From the NCBI GenBank assembly GCA_031282385.1, contig JAITDV010000669.1, positions 1 through 11,159 on the forward strand: 11,159 nucleotides of DNA, read 5' to 3'. Shown here in pieces: positions 1-7,596 of the stretch; the first letter of the stretch is position 1, and each line of letters begins with the position of its first letter. The notes beneath the pieces were generated by a model, which searched no databases, was not told the DNA's origin, and worked only from the letters and a program-made list of their open reading frames with translations. Origin of the DNA: Planctomycetaceae bacterium (lineage in GTDB: Bacteria > Planctomycetota > Planctomycetia > Pirellulales > Thermoguttaceae). A program made the position numbers and the translations under genes.

Positions 1-67
1 GAATAATTCCCTTCCTTCGGAGGGGTCAGGGGTGGTCTCCTACAGGTTAGCGAAAAGGTCTATTGTA
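1..67 (-). mobile_element. Repeat A, partial copy (MITE-like), cut by window start
   Basis: Positions 1-61 are the reverse complement of 11004-11064 with only two mismatches. They carry the GC-rich half palindrome (CCTTCGGAGGGG... GGTGGTCTC) and end in the terminal repeat AGGTTAGCGAAAAGGTCT. The sequence continues ATTG and then TA (66-67). What follows, TATGAACAGTGTATAATT, resembles the 3' tail of repeat B (compare 685-700). So A appears to have inserted at a TA inside a B copy, of which only the tail is left. The rest of the element lies outside the window. The TATAAT at 77-82 could act as a -10 box for arfB, but no good -35 box is visible. Confidence 0.7.
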
Positions 68-151
68 TGAACAGTGTATAATTTACTTTTTTAGCTTATT
101 CTGTATTACAATTACCAAGAAGGTTACCATTCATTTTTAATCGTTTTTCCA

Positions 152-559
152 ATGCTATACATCAATTCCAGGCTTCAAATCCCTATTGACGAAATTCGGT
201 ATTCTTATGCACGTAGTTCAGGACCAGGAGGACAAAACGTAAATAAAGTTTCAAGCAAAGTTATTTTACGTTGGACAGCTTCACGGTTGTCGGATTTGGA
301 AGTAGAATGCCTTGCCGCCAAATTTCCTCGATTCTGGTCTGCTAAAAATCACGAAGTTATCATAACAAGTCAACGCCAAAGAGACTCAACCTTAAATAAA
401 AAAGACTGCCTAGAAAAATTTATCAAAATAATAAAAGACGCCGCAAAAATACCAAAAAAAAGAATACCAACTAAACCAACAAAAAACTCAATAAAAAAAA
501 GACTCGAAAACAAAGCAAAAAACGCAATAAAAAAACAAAATCGAAAAATATTAGAATAA
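152..559 (+). CDS. arfB: ArfB-type peptidyl-tRNA hydrolase (ribosome rescue)
   Basis: A 135-residue protein of the class I release-factor-like family, matching the usual length of ArfB (YaeJ), about 140 residues. Residues 17-36 hold the catalytic block Y-S-Y-A-R-S-S-G-P-G-G-Q-N-V-N-K; the GGQ (26-28) is the loop that hydrolyses the ester bond of peptidyl-tRNA. No codon-recognition domain is present. The last 45 or so residues are strongly basic (many Lys, Arg), as in ArfB, where this tail enters the empty mRNA channel of a ribosome stalled without a stop codon. Expected role: release of nascent chains from non-stop ribosomes in the cytoplasm. No Shine-Dalgarno sequence precedes the ATG, which follows a T-rich stretch. 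The 3' third is extremely A-rich (AAA for nearly every Lys), unlike the 5' part. It ends 37 nt before repeat B1. A full-length release factor is ruled out by size. Confidence 0.9.
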   Translation: MLYINSRLQIPIDEIRYSYARSSGPGGQNVNKVSSKVILRWTASRLSDLEVECLAAKFPRFWSAKNHEVIITSQRQRDSTLNKKDCLEKFIKIIKDAAKIPKKRIPTKPTKNSIKKRLENKAKNAIKKQNRKILE

Positions 560-596
560 TTGTAAACTATCAACAGAATTTTTCAGCGAAAGTTTT

Positions 597-699
597 AAAC
601 TGTTTACACTTTAAATTTCTTTTACAACCGCCTGTTTACCTATCGGAAAGCAGGCTTTTACGTTCTTGGGTCGTGTAATTTATAGTATGAGCAGTATAA
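597..699 (+). repeat. Repeat B, copy 1 (103 bp)
   Basis: Aligns without gaps to 2062-2164 over 103 bp, with about 12 mismatches, and to two inverted copies near the right end. Order of parts: AAACTGTTTACACTTTAAAT, a central 8-bp hairpin with a TTTT tail, then a conserved AATTTATAGTA and a tail ending GCAGTATAA. The tail contains TATAAT (695-700). The copy begins 37 nt after the arfB stop. No reading frame is present. Confidence 0.85.
630..660 (+). terminator. Hairpin plus T tract within B1, likely terminator of arfB
   Basis: GCCTGTTT (630-637) pairs with AAGCAGGC (648-655) through one G-U pair, with the 10-nt loop ACCTATCGGA, followed at once by TTTTA. It lies about 70 nt after the arfB stop, in the right orientation to end that transcript. 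The T tract is short, so termination strength is uncertain. Confidence 0.5.
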
Positions 700-959
700 T
701 TGTTTTGTAATTATTACTATTCAATAATGTAAAGAATATTTTCATCACACATTAAATTTAGGTTTTTATTTTTGCAAGATACGAATATACATAAGCAACA
801 AAACAGATTTTGGAAATAAGACAAAATTGTGAACACTATCTTACAAAACGAAATTTCAAATAGGAGGAGTTAGAATAAGTATATACGGAAATGTGAATTA
901 TTAATTTCTATATATTCCGTTTTTTTGTTCATTCCTTGATTTAAAACATATTAAAACAA
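700..959 (+). promoter_or_regulatory. Gap and leader before the DHH gene, with a weak hairpin
   Basis: AT-rich non-coding sequence. The only structure seen is ACGGAA (885-890) pairing with TTCCGT (915-920), followed by seven T (920-926): a weak, terminator-like hairpin 34 nt before the start codon at 960. An AGGAGG at 862-867 lies 98 nt before that start and has no usable start codon close behind it. No clear -35/-10 pair was found. Confidence 0.25.
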
Positions 960-2009
960 ATGGAAACAATTAATCCAGATATTATTGCACAACGTAAACA
1001 AATAAATTGGCAACATTTTATTCAGCATATCAATTCTTCAAACCGAATTCTTCTAACAGCACACCAGCGTCCCGATGGAGATTGTCTTGGCAGCGAACTT
1101 GCAATGTTTCATATTCTTACTTGTCTTGGCAAAACTGTTCGTATTCTTAATCATCATACGTTACCTCCGTCATTGGCTTTTCTTGATCCGTCTTGTCAAG
1201 TTATGGGTGTTGAACAAATGACAGATGAGATGCGTGATTGGTTATCTGGAATTGATTTGATACTTATTCTTGACACCGGCGTTTGGTCTCAACTCGGAGA
1301 TATAGGTCAAATTATCCGCGAATCCAATGCAATTAAACTTGTTCTGGATCATCACGAATCTTGGGATGATCTTGGAGTTAATGAATGGTTTGTCGATTCG
1401 TCGGCAGAAGCAACAGGTATTCTTGTTGCTCAAGCGGCAGACGCATTGGGTGTAGAATTGAATTATGATATTGCGTTTCCGATTTTTGTTTCAATAGTTA
1501 CCGACACAGGTTGGTTCGCCTACTCAAGCATAAATTCCAATACCTTCCGCACAACAGCAAGATTACTTGACGCCGGAGTTATCCCTGCAAAAATTTACAA
1601 AGAAATCTACGAAAAAAATTCTATCGGAAGAATTCGGCTCATCGGTAAAACTCTTGCAAATGTAGAATCTTTTTTCGACGGCAAATTAATGTACGCAAAT
1701 ATTATGCTCGACGACTTCAATATCACTGGTGCATTAAACTCTGAAACAGACGGACTTTCAAGTATGCTGCTCAAAGTAAATAATTCTCAAGTTTCATTGC
1801 TCGTAACAGAACTCGACAACGGCAGCTTCAAGTTAAGTTTTCGGAGCCGTTCCGATAATATTGATTGCAACAAAATCGCAAAACAATTCGCTGGAGGCGG
1901 TCACAAAAAAGCCGCCGGCGCAACACTAACACTAACCTACGAAGAAACAAAAAAACAAGCAATAAACGCAATTGAAAAAGAAATTCGAAATTCAGAACTC
2001 GGAATTTAG
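960..2009 (+). CDS. nrnA: DHH/DHHA1 phosphoesterase, NrnA-like
   Basis: 349 residues with the two-domain layout of the NrnA group (nano-RNase / 3'-phosphoadenosine-5'-phosphate phosphatase). N-terminal DHH domain, about 28-190: motif I T-A-H-Q-R-P-D-G-D (His35, Asp39, Asp41), motif II L-I-L-D-T-G (Asp105), motif III D-H-H (130-132) and motif IV T-D-T-G-W (Asp182), which together bind two metal ions. C-terminal DHHA1 domain, about 230-340, with F-A-G-G-G-H-K-K-A-A-G (GGGH 312-315), the substrate-binding loop. All catalytic residues are present, so it should be active. Expected role: degrading 2-5 nt RNA fragments and perhaps pAp, in the cytoplasm; a c-di-AMP or pGpG activity is possible and cannot be told from sequence. 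The ATG follows an A-rich, Shine-Dalgarno-free leader. The 3' third shifts to A/C-rich codons. Repeat B2 follows 52 nt after the stop. Confidence 0.88.
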   Translation: METINPDIIAQRKQINWQHFIQHINSSNRILLTAHQRPDGDCLGSELAMFHILTCLGKTVRILNHHTLPPSLAFLDPSCQVMGVEQMTDEMRDWLSGIDLILILDTGVWSQLGDIGQIIRESNAIKLVLDHHESWDDLGVNEWFVDSSAEATGILVAQAADALGVELNYDIAFPIFVSIVTDTGWFAYSSINSNTFRTTARLLDAGVIPAKIYKEIYEKNSIGRIRLIGKTLANVESFFDGKLMYANIMLDDFNITGALNSETDGLSSMLLKVNNSQVSLLVTELDNGSFKLSFRSRSDNIDCNKIAKQFAGGGHKKAAGATLTLTYEETKKQAINAIEKEIRNSELGI

Positions 2010-2061
2010 TGTTAGTAATATTTTTTGTTCAGAAAATTTTTGTATAGTCATCACACTTTAT

Positions 2062-2164
2062 AAACTGTTTATACTTTAAATTTCTTTCACCGCCGCCTGC
2101 TTACCTATCGGAAAGCAGGCTTTTACGCTTTTGCGTCACGTAATTTATAGTACGAACAGTATAA
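2062..2164 (+). repeat. Repeat B, copy 2 (103 bp)
   Basis: Same length and order as the copy at 597-699, about 88 percent identical with no gaps. It starts 52 nt after the stop of the DHH gene. It ends TACGAACAGTATAA, and the following ACTGTTT forms a short palindrome with that tail (ACAGTATAAACTGT). Confidence 0.88.
2095..2125 (+). terminator. Hairpin plus T tract within B2, likely terminator of the DHH gene
   Basis: GCCTGCTT (2095-2102) pairs perfectly with AAGCAGGC (2113-2120), 10-nt loop ACCTATCGGA, followed by TTTTA. The stem is kept in all four B copies, with G-U pairs or end mismatches in two of them. The position about 85 nt after the stop at 2009 suits a transcription terminator. 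Confidence 0.55.
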
Positions 2165-2215
2165 ACTGTTTAAAAATATTATTTGAGTAGTTAATTTTTT
2201 TGCAAAGATCATTTT

Positions 2216-2372
2216 TAGAGATTAGACCTTTTCGCTAACCTGTAGGAGACCACCCCTGACCCCTCCGAAGGAGGGGTCAGGGGTGGTCTCGGAGGAGTTA
2301 AAGGCAGTTTTTTGTTGTAGGTTTTTTGTTGCGTTGATGTATTTTTAGGTTAGAGAAAAGGTCTATTCTCTA
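2216..2372 (+). mobile_element. Repeat A, complete copy: MITE-like element with TA duplication
   Basis: A 153-bp non-coding element (2218-2370) flanked on both sides by TA (2216-2217, 2371-2372). Its terminal inverted repeats are 24 bp (2218-2241 and 2347-2370) with 22 matches; the core is AGACCTTTTC.CTAACCT. Inside is a perfect 21-bp palindrome (2246-2266 with 2270-2290, loop GAA) that is far more GC-rich than its surroundings, then a T/G-rich right half. TA duplication with short inverted ends is the signature of IS630/Tc1-mariner-type MITEs; the family assignment is inference, as no transposase is in view. Confidence 0.75.
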
Positions 2373-2978
2373 TTGTTTATTGACGCCGGTATTGTAATGA
2401 TAAGGTTGGTTTGTTAGACTTGCGAGAGTTTAAAAAATTAGCGGTTATTTTCATGCGTAATCTGCTGTCAAATGTTGCAGTTTTTTTGTAGCAAAATCCC
2501 GCGTAATCCCGCCGCGCCGCCAACACCGCGTCAATTCCGCACAAAAACAATACACCACCTTTCGACAGAGGTTTCATTTACACCAATAGTTACTCTTGAA
2601 AATAAAAAACAAGGGATGGCACGTATTGCAATTTTACGATTATCAAGTAAAATTCCCGCCTTTTGAAGTCGTGAACACTAGGCACAATTTAAGCACAACA
2701 ATTTTTGTAACAAAAAAACAGAACCCACATATTAAGACAATGCCACAAGTACCGCCGAACTTTTTTTGGGAATTCAGCGACACAAAAATATCAAAACAGG
2801 CTTTAGACAATATTTAATTTAAACCGCAAAAATTACCAAAAAATAAAATTTGAACAACTTAAATATCGATAACACAGTTGCGGTAAAAATTTTTTAATAC
2901 ACCGACCAAACCTCAAATTTACTTCATAATTGTTGTTTTTTTAACCATAAGGGGGGTACTGGTTGTCATAAAGATTGT

Positions 2979-3029
2979 TGTCGGTTATACTTGATCCGGT
3001 TGTCGTTTATAGGATGCCTATAACCGACA
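2979..3029 (+). promoter_or_regulatory. Alternative hairpins upstream of yajC
   Basis: TGTCGGTTATA (2979-2989) is a perfect 11-bp complement of TATAACCGACA (3019-3029). A near-copy, TGTCGTTTATAGG (3001-3013), can instead pair with CCTATAACCGACA with one mismatch and the 3-nt loop ATG. The two pairings compete for the same right arm. It sits about 200 nt before yajC. Whether it is transcribed with yajC, acts as a DNA-protein site, or is a terminator is unknown. Confidence 0.4.
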
Positions 3030-3181
3030 GAATAATGTTGGTGATTTGTATAGAAAATATACTTTTAACAATAATAAAAATAATTTTCGTTACATTTAAC
3101 CGCAACAAAAAATTATAGACAATTGTAATTCGTATTCGATTTACAATTTGTTTCAATGATGTTTGTTCATTAGAATAGGAA

Positions 3182-3210
3182 TTGACCCGAAATTAACAAC
3201 GCAATAGTAA
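3182..3210 (+). promoter_or_regulatory. Possible sigma-70-like promoter of yajC
   Basis: TTGACC (3182-3187) is followed after 17 nt by TAGTAA (3205-3210), 17 nt before the yajC start. The -35 box is good but the -10 box matches the consensus poorly. If real, the leader would be very short and the hairpin at 2979-3029 would lie upstream of the transcript. Confidence 0.2.
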
Positions 3211-3227
3211 AAAAATTAAATTAGCAG

Positions 3228-3587
3228 ATGAACGTAATTTTTTCTGATATCTCCACAATTTTTGCACAAGAAGCCGCTCCACAACCGGTAGGACAAGAAA
3301 ACGGTTTTTTGACGATGATCCTTATTGTTTGCGCGGTTGGCGTTATGTTGTGGTTCTTTATGATCCGTCCGCAACAACGACAAGAAGAAGCCGCAAAAAA
3401 ATTAATCGATTCGTTGAAACAAAATGATAAAGTTTACACCGTTGGAGGAATCGTTGGTATCATATATTCTGTTGACAAAGACAAAAACGAAGTTGTACTG
3501 AAAGTTGACGAATCAAACGGTACAAAAATCAAATTTGTCTTACAAGCTATTCAGGGAAAAATTGAGAAAGATCAAAAAAATACCTGA
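3228..3587 (+). CDS. yajC: YajC, Sec translocon accessory subunit
   Basis: 119 residues, usual size for YajC. A short N-terminal segment containing A-Q-E-A-A-P-Q is followed by one membrane helix (about 27-46, ending W-F-F-M-I-R-P-Q-Q-R), the hallmark YajC sequence. A cytoplasmic domain follows with K-L-I-D-S-L-K-Q-N-D-K-V-Y-T-V-G-G-I-V-G-I, the conserved region with the V.T.GGI.G motif, then a small beta domain (D-K-N-E-V-V-L-K-V). YajC binds SecD/SecF and is part of the holotranslocon in the inner membrane, helping protein export and membrane insertion. secDF lies downstream on the same strand, as is usual, but 421 bp away, so co-transcription is not certain. The ATG follows an A-rich leader without a Shine-Dalgarno sequence. 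Confidence 0.93.
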   Translation: MNVIFSDISTIFAQEAAPQPVGQENGFLTMILIVCAVGVMLWFFMIRPQQRQEEAAKKLIDSLKQNDKVYTVGGIVGIIYSVDKDKNEVVLKVDESNGTKIKFVLQAIQGKIEKDQKNT

Positions 3588-4008
3588 TAATTGTAATCAT
3601 ACCGGATGCGAAAAAATTTTGTCCACGCAACCGGATAAACGATAAACTTTATAACAAAACAAATTAACAACACAAGCAACCACGAAATAATTATCGTAAC
3701 AATTAATTTCATTTTACCGAACATGCTTTAGATTTCGATAACGCAATAATGTTAATGTAATTTTTTTAATAAATATGCAAAATATGTATTGCGCGAGTTA
3801 CCGAAAAACTAATATATGAACCATAAAAAAACAACTAACACTTAACAAATATTCAAAAATTTACAGTTTACACTTTACATTTCAATTAGTTTGTAAAATT
3901 TATCCATTTTACAAATTTGTCTTGTTACCCTGGACCTCCGAAATTTAAGGTGTATTTGGCAAAAGAAACTTAACCCCCCATTAACAACATTCACATCCCA
4001 AAATTAAA
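3588..4008. other. Non-coding gap between yajC and secDF
   Basis: A-rich sequence with no reading frame worth reporting. A perfect 10-bp AT hairpin, TTTGTAAAAT (3890-3899) with ATTTTACAAA (3906-3915), loop TTATCC, lies about 95 nt before the secDF start; it could be an operator or a weak terminator. CAGTTTACACTTTACATTTC (3864-3883) resembles the 5' end of repeat B (599-618), so a decayed B fragment is possible. ACCGGAT occurs twice near 3600-3656. No Shine-Dalgarno sequence precedes secDF; the start follows AAAATTAAA. Confidence 0.4.
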
Positions 4009-7000
4009 ATGCCTCGAATTGTCAATTTCACGATTATTGCTATTGTAGTAATTTTTCTTCTTACGCAGAGCTTGCGTTCAAGTACAACATTACTAGTTCA
4101 AGACGACGTCTCCGCAACTGCACCGGATTCAACTAAACCAATTGATGTTGCTGCGCCGTTGAAAGAATCCTCCGTTTCACCCTCTGCAGCATTGCCCGAA
4201 TCAAAAGATCAAACGGTAGCCAAACCAGAAGAAAAAACTAAAACAGAATCCCAACCCGAAACCAAAACACCAGCCGCACCTGAAACCGAAAAAAATGGCA
4301 ATAACATTGATGTTTTTCCCAACTCCCCTAACTCGTCCAATCCTCCCGCATCTGAACCTGCCGCCCCAAACAATACAGCTAAAGTTGATCCGTTTGACAC
4401 GAAGGTTACAGAACAATTACACAACCACGAAAACGATAACAAAACTGAAGAAGAAATTGAAAAAGCAAAAGAAAACGCGGAACGTTGGCGAGCAATTAGA
4501 GTGTTTCTTTTCAACGTTGGAATTTTTGCGGCAATAGTGATCGTTTGTTTTGTGATCGGCAGTACTGCTGCAAGACGTTGGAAGATGGCGAATGAGTACG
4601 GTTTCAAAATTACCGTAACAATATTAGCGTTTGCAGGCGGTATAATTGCGGCGGTAGTAAGTTGGGATCGTATATTGCTTGGAATAGATCTGAGCGGCGG
4701 CGTCGTACTTGTTTATGATATTCCTAAAAGCGCATCCAACACGAGTAAACGTGATAGCAATGGTCAAATTTCTTCCGCAACAATGGAACAATTGAAATCA
4801 GCGATTTCAACTCGTATCAATCCTGGCGGTCAACGCGAAATAACAATTACACCGCTCGGTCAATCCCGAATTCAAGTCATCATCCCGCACGCTGAAGACA
4901 CTGAAGTACAACGAATCCAAAGAGTAATAAGTGAATCAGGTGCGTTGGTGTTTCGTATTCTTGCGTCGCGGGCGTTTGCTCAAGACGCACATATTATTTC
5001 GTTGGCTGAACCGACAATCAATTCACAAATCTCTGAAATCCGTAGTACACAAGGTGATTTATTGGCACAATGGTTCCCTGTGTACGAAGGTGAAGAAACA
5101 CAATTTCGTTACAGCTCCGAATTTTTAACCCGAACACGTAACAATAAACTCGAAGTGCTTGTACTTTGCAATGACGGTGAAGATGTTACAGGTAAATATT
5201 TGAGCAATGTTGGTCGCGGCAGCAATGGAGTAAAACCTGGCGTAACTTTTAATTTTAACAGTGCCGGTGCAATTAAATTCGGACGTTTGACCTCTAATAA
5301 TTTACCTGATCCCGCCCAACCACAACGGAAACGTAATCTCGGCATCATCCTCAATGAACAACTCTACTCCGCCCCTGGTATAGAAAGCGCAATCTCCGAT
5401 CACGGAATTATTACATTTGACCCGCGTCCGGGTAAAGACGGTATGAAGAAACTTGACAACGATATTGAAGATTTGATCAAGATACTTAATGCCGGTGCCT
5501 TGCCGGTAGAATTGAGCAAGGAACCGGCTAGCAAGTTGCTCATAGGTTCAACACTCGGAGAAGATACGATTCGTAAAGCTAAAATAGCTCTGGTTGGTTC
5601 TGCAATTATTGTACTTTTGTTTATGTTGGTTTATTATCGTTTGGCGGGGCTTATTGCGTGTTTTTGTGTTATTACCAATCTCGCGCTTCTTGTAACAATA
5701 ATGATCACTCTTCAATCGCCGTTTACTTTGCCTGGACTTGCCGGAGTTGTTTTAACAATTGGGATGGCAGTTGATGCGAATATTCTGATTTACGAACGTT
5801 TACGCGAAGAATTAGCCGGCGGTTCGTCCCTCAAACTCGCAATAAGAAACGCTTACAGTAAAGCATTGTCCGCAATTCTCGACTCAAATATCACATCAAT
5901 TATGGTCGGCTGCATCTTGTACACAATCGGAACAGAACAAGTCAAAGGATTCGCGATTACTTTGGTACTTGGCATAATTTTAAGTATGTTTACAGCGATT
6001 TATTGTGCAAAAGTTATAATGGATGTACTTGAAGCGCAACGCGGTATAAATACGTTTACAATGCTCCAACTGTTTAAACGTCCGAATATCAATTTCATGG
6101 GGGCGCGCAAAATAACAATAACATTTTCAATTTTGCTTTCGATAGCGGCAATAATTTCGACATTTACCCGCGGTTCGTCGATATTTGATATTGATTTTGT
6201 CGGTGGAGTTTCGCTTGAAGTTCTGTTTGAGAAGCCATTGAAAATTGAAGAAGTCCGCAACAAACTTGATAAAAACAATAAAAATAATCCCAACCCGCTT
6301 AAAAAATTAGGCGATTCGTCGGTGCAAATTGTACAGGAATCCGGTACCGCAATAGGTACAGAGCAAGTTACTGCCGATACCCGCTACATAATTACAACAC
6401 CTATGCCGCATATAAAAGATATTGACATTAGCGCAGACGAATATCTTAATGTGGTACAGGAAACTATCAAGGAAATTTTCAAAGATAATTTGCAGTTCTG
6501 TAAGTTCGATTATACGATAAACAAAGTGGCAGGTGATAATGAAAATAAACTTGACATAAAAATAAAATCCAGACCCGCGATCAATATCGATTCGCTAGAA
6601 TCTGTAATAGATAGCGTATCTAAACGCGCTGCACGGGATAAATTGATAGCTAATACTTTTCGTTACGAGTTGTCTTCAAAAGATTATAATTCCCTTAACA
6701 AGACCCAACCGATAGCCGAATGGGATATGACAGCTTATGCTGCACCTGGAGTGGTTGAGACAGTACTTGGTTTAATCAAATCGCAACAAGATGCGACTCC
6801 TGAATTTCAGACATCAACAACAGTAGGATCGTCAGTAGCAGGAGACACACGAGTTGCCGGTGGACTTGCAATACTTGCAAGTCTTATCGGGATTATAATT
6901 TATATGGGAGTCAGATTTAAGGGTCTTGCGTATGGTTTTGCAGCGGCAATTGGGCTGGTGCATGACGTTGTTGTTGTTCTTGGTCTGATTGCTGTTAGTG

Positions 7001-7395
7001 CATGGGTAGCGAATTGGCTTTCGATTGTACAGATAAGTGAGTTCAAGATTAGTCTGGCTGTAGTTGCAGCGTTTTTAACGATTATTGCTTACTCGATCAA
7101 TGACACAATTATTCTCTTTGATAGGGTACGTGAGAATCGCGGTAAAGCACCGATGCTCACAGACAGAATGATAAATACTGCTGTCAATCAGACGTTATCA
7201 AGAACCGTGTTGACTTCGCTTACCACGTTTTTTGTAACGTTAATTCTTTACTTTTTGGGAGGTCAAGGAATACACACATTTGCGTTTGCAATGAGTATTG
7301 GAGTTGCGTTTGGTACTTATAGTACGATTGGCGTTTGTGCTCCGTTGTTGTACTGGATGGTCGGTACGCCGGCAGATAAGATAAACCAATCGTAA
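4009..7395 (+). CDS. secDF: SecDF, fused protein-export motor with long N-terminal extension
   Basis: One 1128-residue chain holding SecD and SecF, membrane partners of SecYEG that use proton movement to pull exported proteins out. Residues 5-22 form a membrane helix; 30-160 are a Pro/Glu/Thr/Lys-rich low-complexity linker; 164-186 is a second helix. SecD follows: helix 199-218, the G-I-D-L-S-G-G-V motif (225-232), a large periplasmic domain to about 510 (L-N-A-G-A-L-P-V-E-L 493-502), then helices from about 524 including G-L-A-G-V-V-L-T-I-G-M-A-V-D-A-N (576-591; Asp589 is the likely proton-path Asp). SecF: helix 701-718, I-D-F-V-G-G (728-733), a periplasmic domain of about 210 residues, and helices 949-1118 with A-Y-S-I-N-D-T-I-I-L-F-D-R-V-R-E-N (1027-1043; Asp1032). 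Typical SecDF is near 740-1000 residues, so both the extension and the SecF periplasmic part are long. No frameshift is seen. Confidence 0.96.
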   Translation: MPRIVNFTIIAIVVIFLLTQSLRSSTTLLVQDDVSATAPDSTKPIDVAAPLKESSVSPSAALPESKDQTVAKPEEKTKTESQPETKTPAAPETEKNGNNIDVFPNSPNSSNPPASEPAAPNNTAKVDPFDTKVTEQLHNHENDNKTEEEIEKAKENAERWRAIRVFLFNVGIFAAIVIVCFVIGSTAARRWKMANEYGFKITVTILAFAGGIIAAVVSWDRILLGIDLSGGVVLVYDIPKSASNTSKRDSNGQISSATMEQLKSAISTRINPGGQREITITPLGQSRIQVIIPHAEDTEVQRIQRVISESGALVFRILASRAFAQDAHIISLAEPTINSQISEIRSTQGDLLAQWFPVYEGEETQFRYSSEFLTRTRNNKLEVLVLCNDGEDVTGKYLSNVGRGSNGVKPGVTFNFNSAGAIKFGRLTSNNLPDPAQPQRKRNLGIILNEQLYSAPGIESAISDHGIITFDPRPGKDGMKKLDNDIEDLIKILNAGALPVELSKEPASKLLIGSTLGEDTIRKAKIALVGSAIIVLLFMLVYYRLAGLIACFCVITNLALLVTIMITLQSPFTLPGLAGVVLTIGMAVDANILIYERLREELAGGSSLKLAIRNAYSKALSAILDSNITSIMVGCILYTIGTEQVKGFAITLVLGIILSMFTAIYCAKVIMDVLEAQRGINTFTMLQLFKRPNINFMGARKITITFSILLSIAAIISTFTRGSSIFDIDFVGGVSLEVLFEKPLKIEEVRNKLDKNNKNNPNPLKKLGDSSVQIVQESGTAIGTEQVTADTRYIITTPMPHIKDIDISADEYLNVVQETIKEIFKDNLQFCKFDYTINKVAGDNENKLDIKIKSRPAINIDSLESVIDSVSKRAARDKLIANTFRYELSSKDYNSLNKTQPIAEWDMTAYAAPGVVETVLGLIKSQQDATPEFQTSTTVGSSVAGDTRVAGGLAILASLIGIIIYMGVRFKGLAYGFAAAIGLVHDVVVVLGLIAVSAWVANWLSIVQISEFKISLAVVAAFLTIIAYSINDTIILFDRVRENRGKAPMLTDRMINTAVNQTLSRTVLTSLTTFFVTLILYFLGGQGIHTFAFAMSIGVAFGTYSTIGVCAPLLYWMVGTPADKINQS

Positions 7396-7460
7396 GTACC
7401 ATAAAACAAAGTCCAAAATAATCCTTTGAAAAAACAATTAAGTAAAGAAAAAAATGTGAA

Positions 7461-7510
7461 TTTTTGGAGAGTACTCCAAAAAATTAGTGTACCGTAAACC
7501 GGTAATTTTT
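7461..7510 (+). terminator. Hairpins after secDF, possible terminator
   Basis: TTTTTGGAG (7461-7469) pairs with CTCCAAAAA (7474-7482), 9 bp, loop AGTA, 66 nt after the secDF stop. A smaller TACCG (7490-7494) / CGGTA (7500-7504) hairpin follows and runs into ATTTTT. The first stem has no T tract on the + strand; the second has one but is short. Either could end secDF transcripts. Confidence 0.4.
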
Positions 7511-7586
7511 AGTCCGTTGTTTACATGTTGTCCGTCAGAAGTGTTTCAGACAGACGACAGTAAATTTTTATCCAAATTTCAAATTT

Positions 7587-7594
7587 GAGGTGAT
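7587..7594 (+). promoter_or_regulatory. Strong ribosome binding site of the HU gene
   Basis: GAGGTGAT matches the 3' end of 16S rRNA (complement of ATCACCTC) and its GAGG core ends 6 nt before the ATG at 7597. It fixes the start. It is the only clear Shine-Dalgarno sequence in front of any of the six genes. Confidence 0.75.
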
Positions 7595-7596
7595 AC

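Larger units (their letters stand above)
2373..3227. other. Non-coding gap between the A element and yajC
   Basis: No gene is convincing here. About 2470-2560 is a GC-richer patch, open on the minus strand (2577 down to 2377, 66 codons, reading G-I-D-A-V-L-A-A-R-R-D-Y-A-G-F-C), but its start lies in a different composition and I know no matching family. About 2596-2817 has a 73-codon plus-strand frame with mixed composition and no ribosome site. Both could be relics or a further dispersed repeat. A GGGGGG run lies at 2951-2956, just before the hairpin at 2979-3029. The last 200 bp are A/T-rich. Confidence 0.4.

Noticed and set aside
862..872. AGGAGG followed by AGTTA, like a strong ribosome site
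   Set aside because: No start codon at usable spacing: the nearest ATG (891) is followed at once by TGA. A similar GGAGGAGTTA occurs inside repeat A, so it may be a repeat scrap.
2472..2817. Two overlapping plus-strand frames (64 and 73 codons)
   Set aside because: They overlap in different frames, have mixed composition and no ribosome sites; most likely chance frames in a gap.
4201..4607. Open frames on either strand inside the secDF linker
   Set aside because: They are shadows of the low-complexity secDF coding sequence, with no start context of their own.
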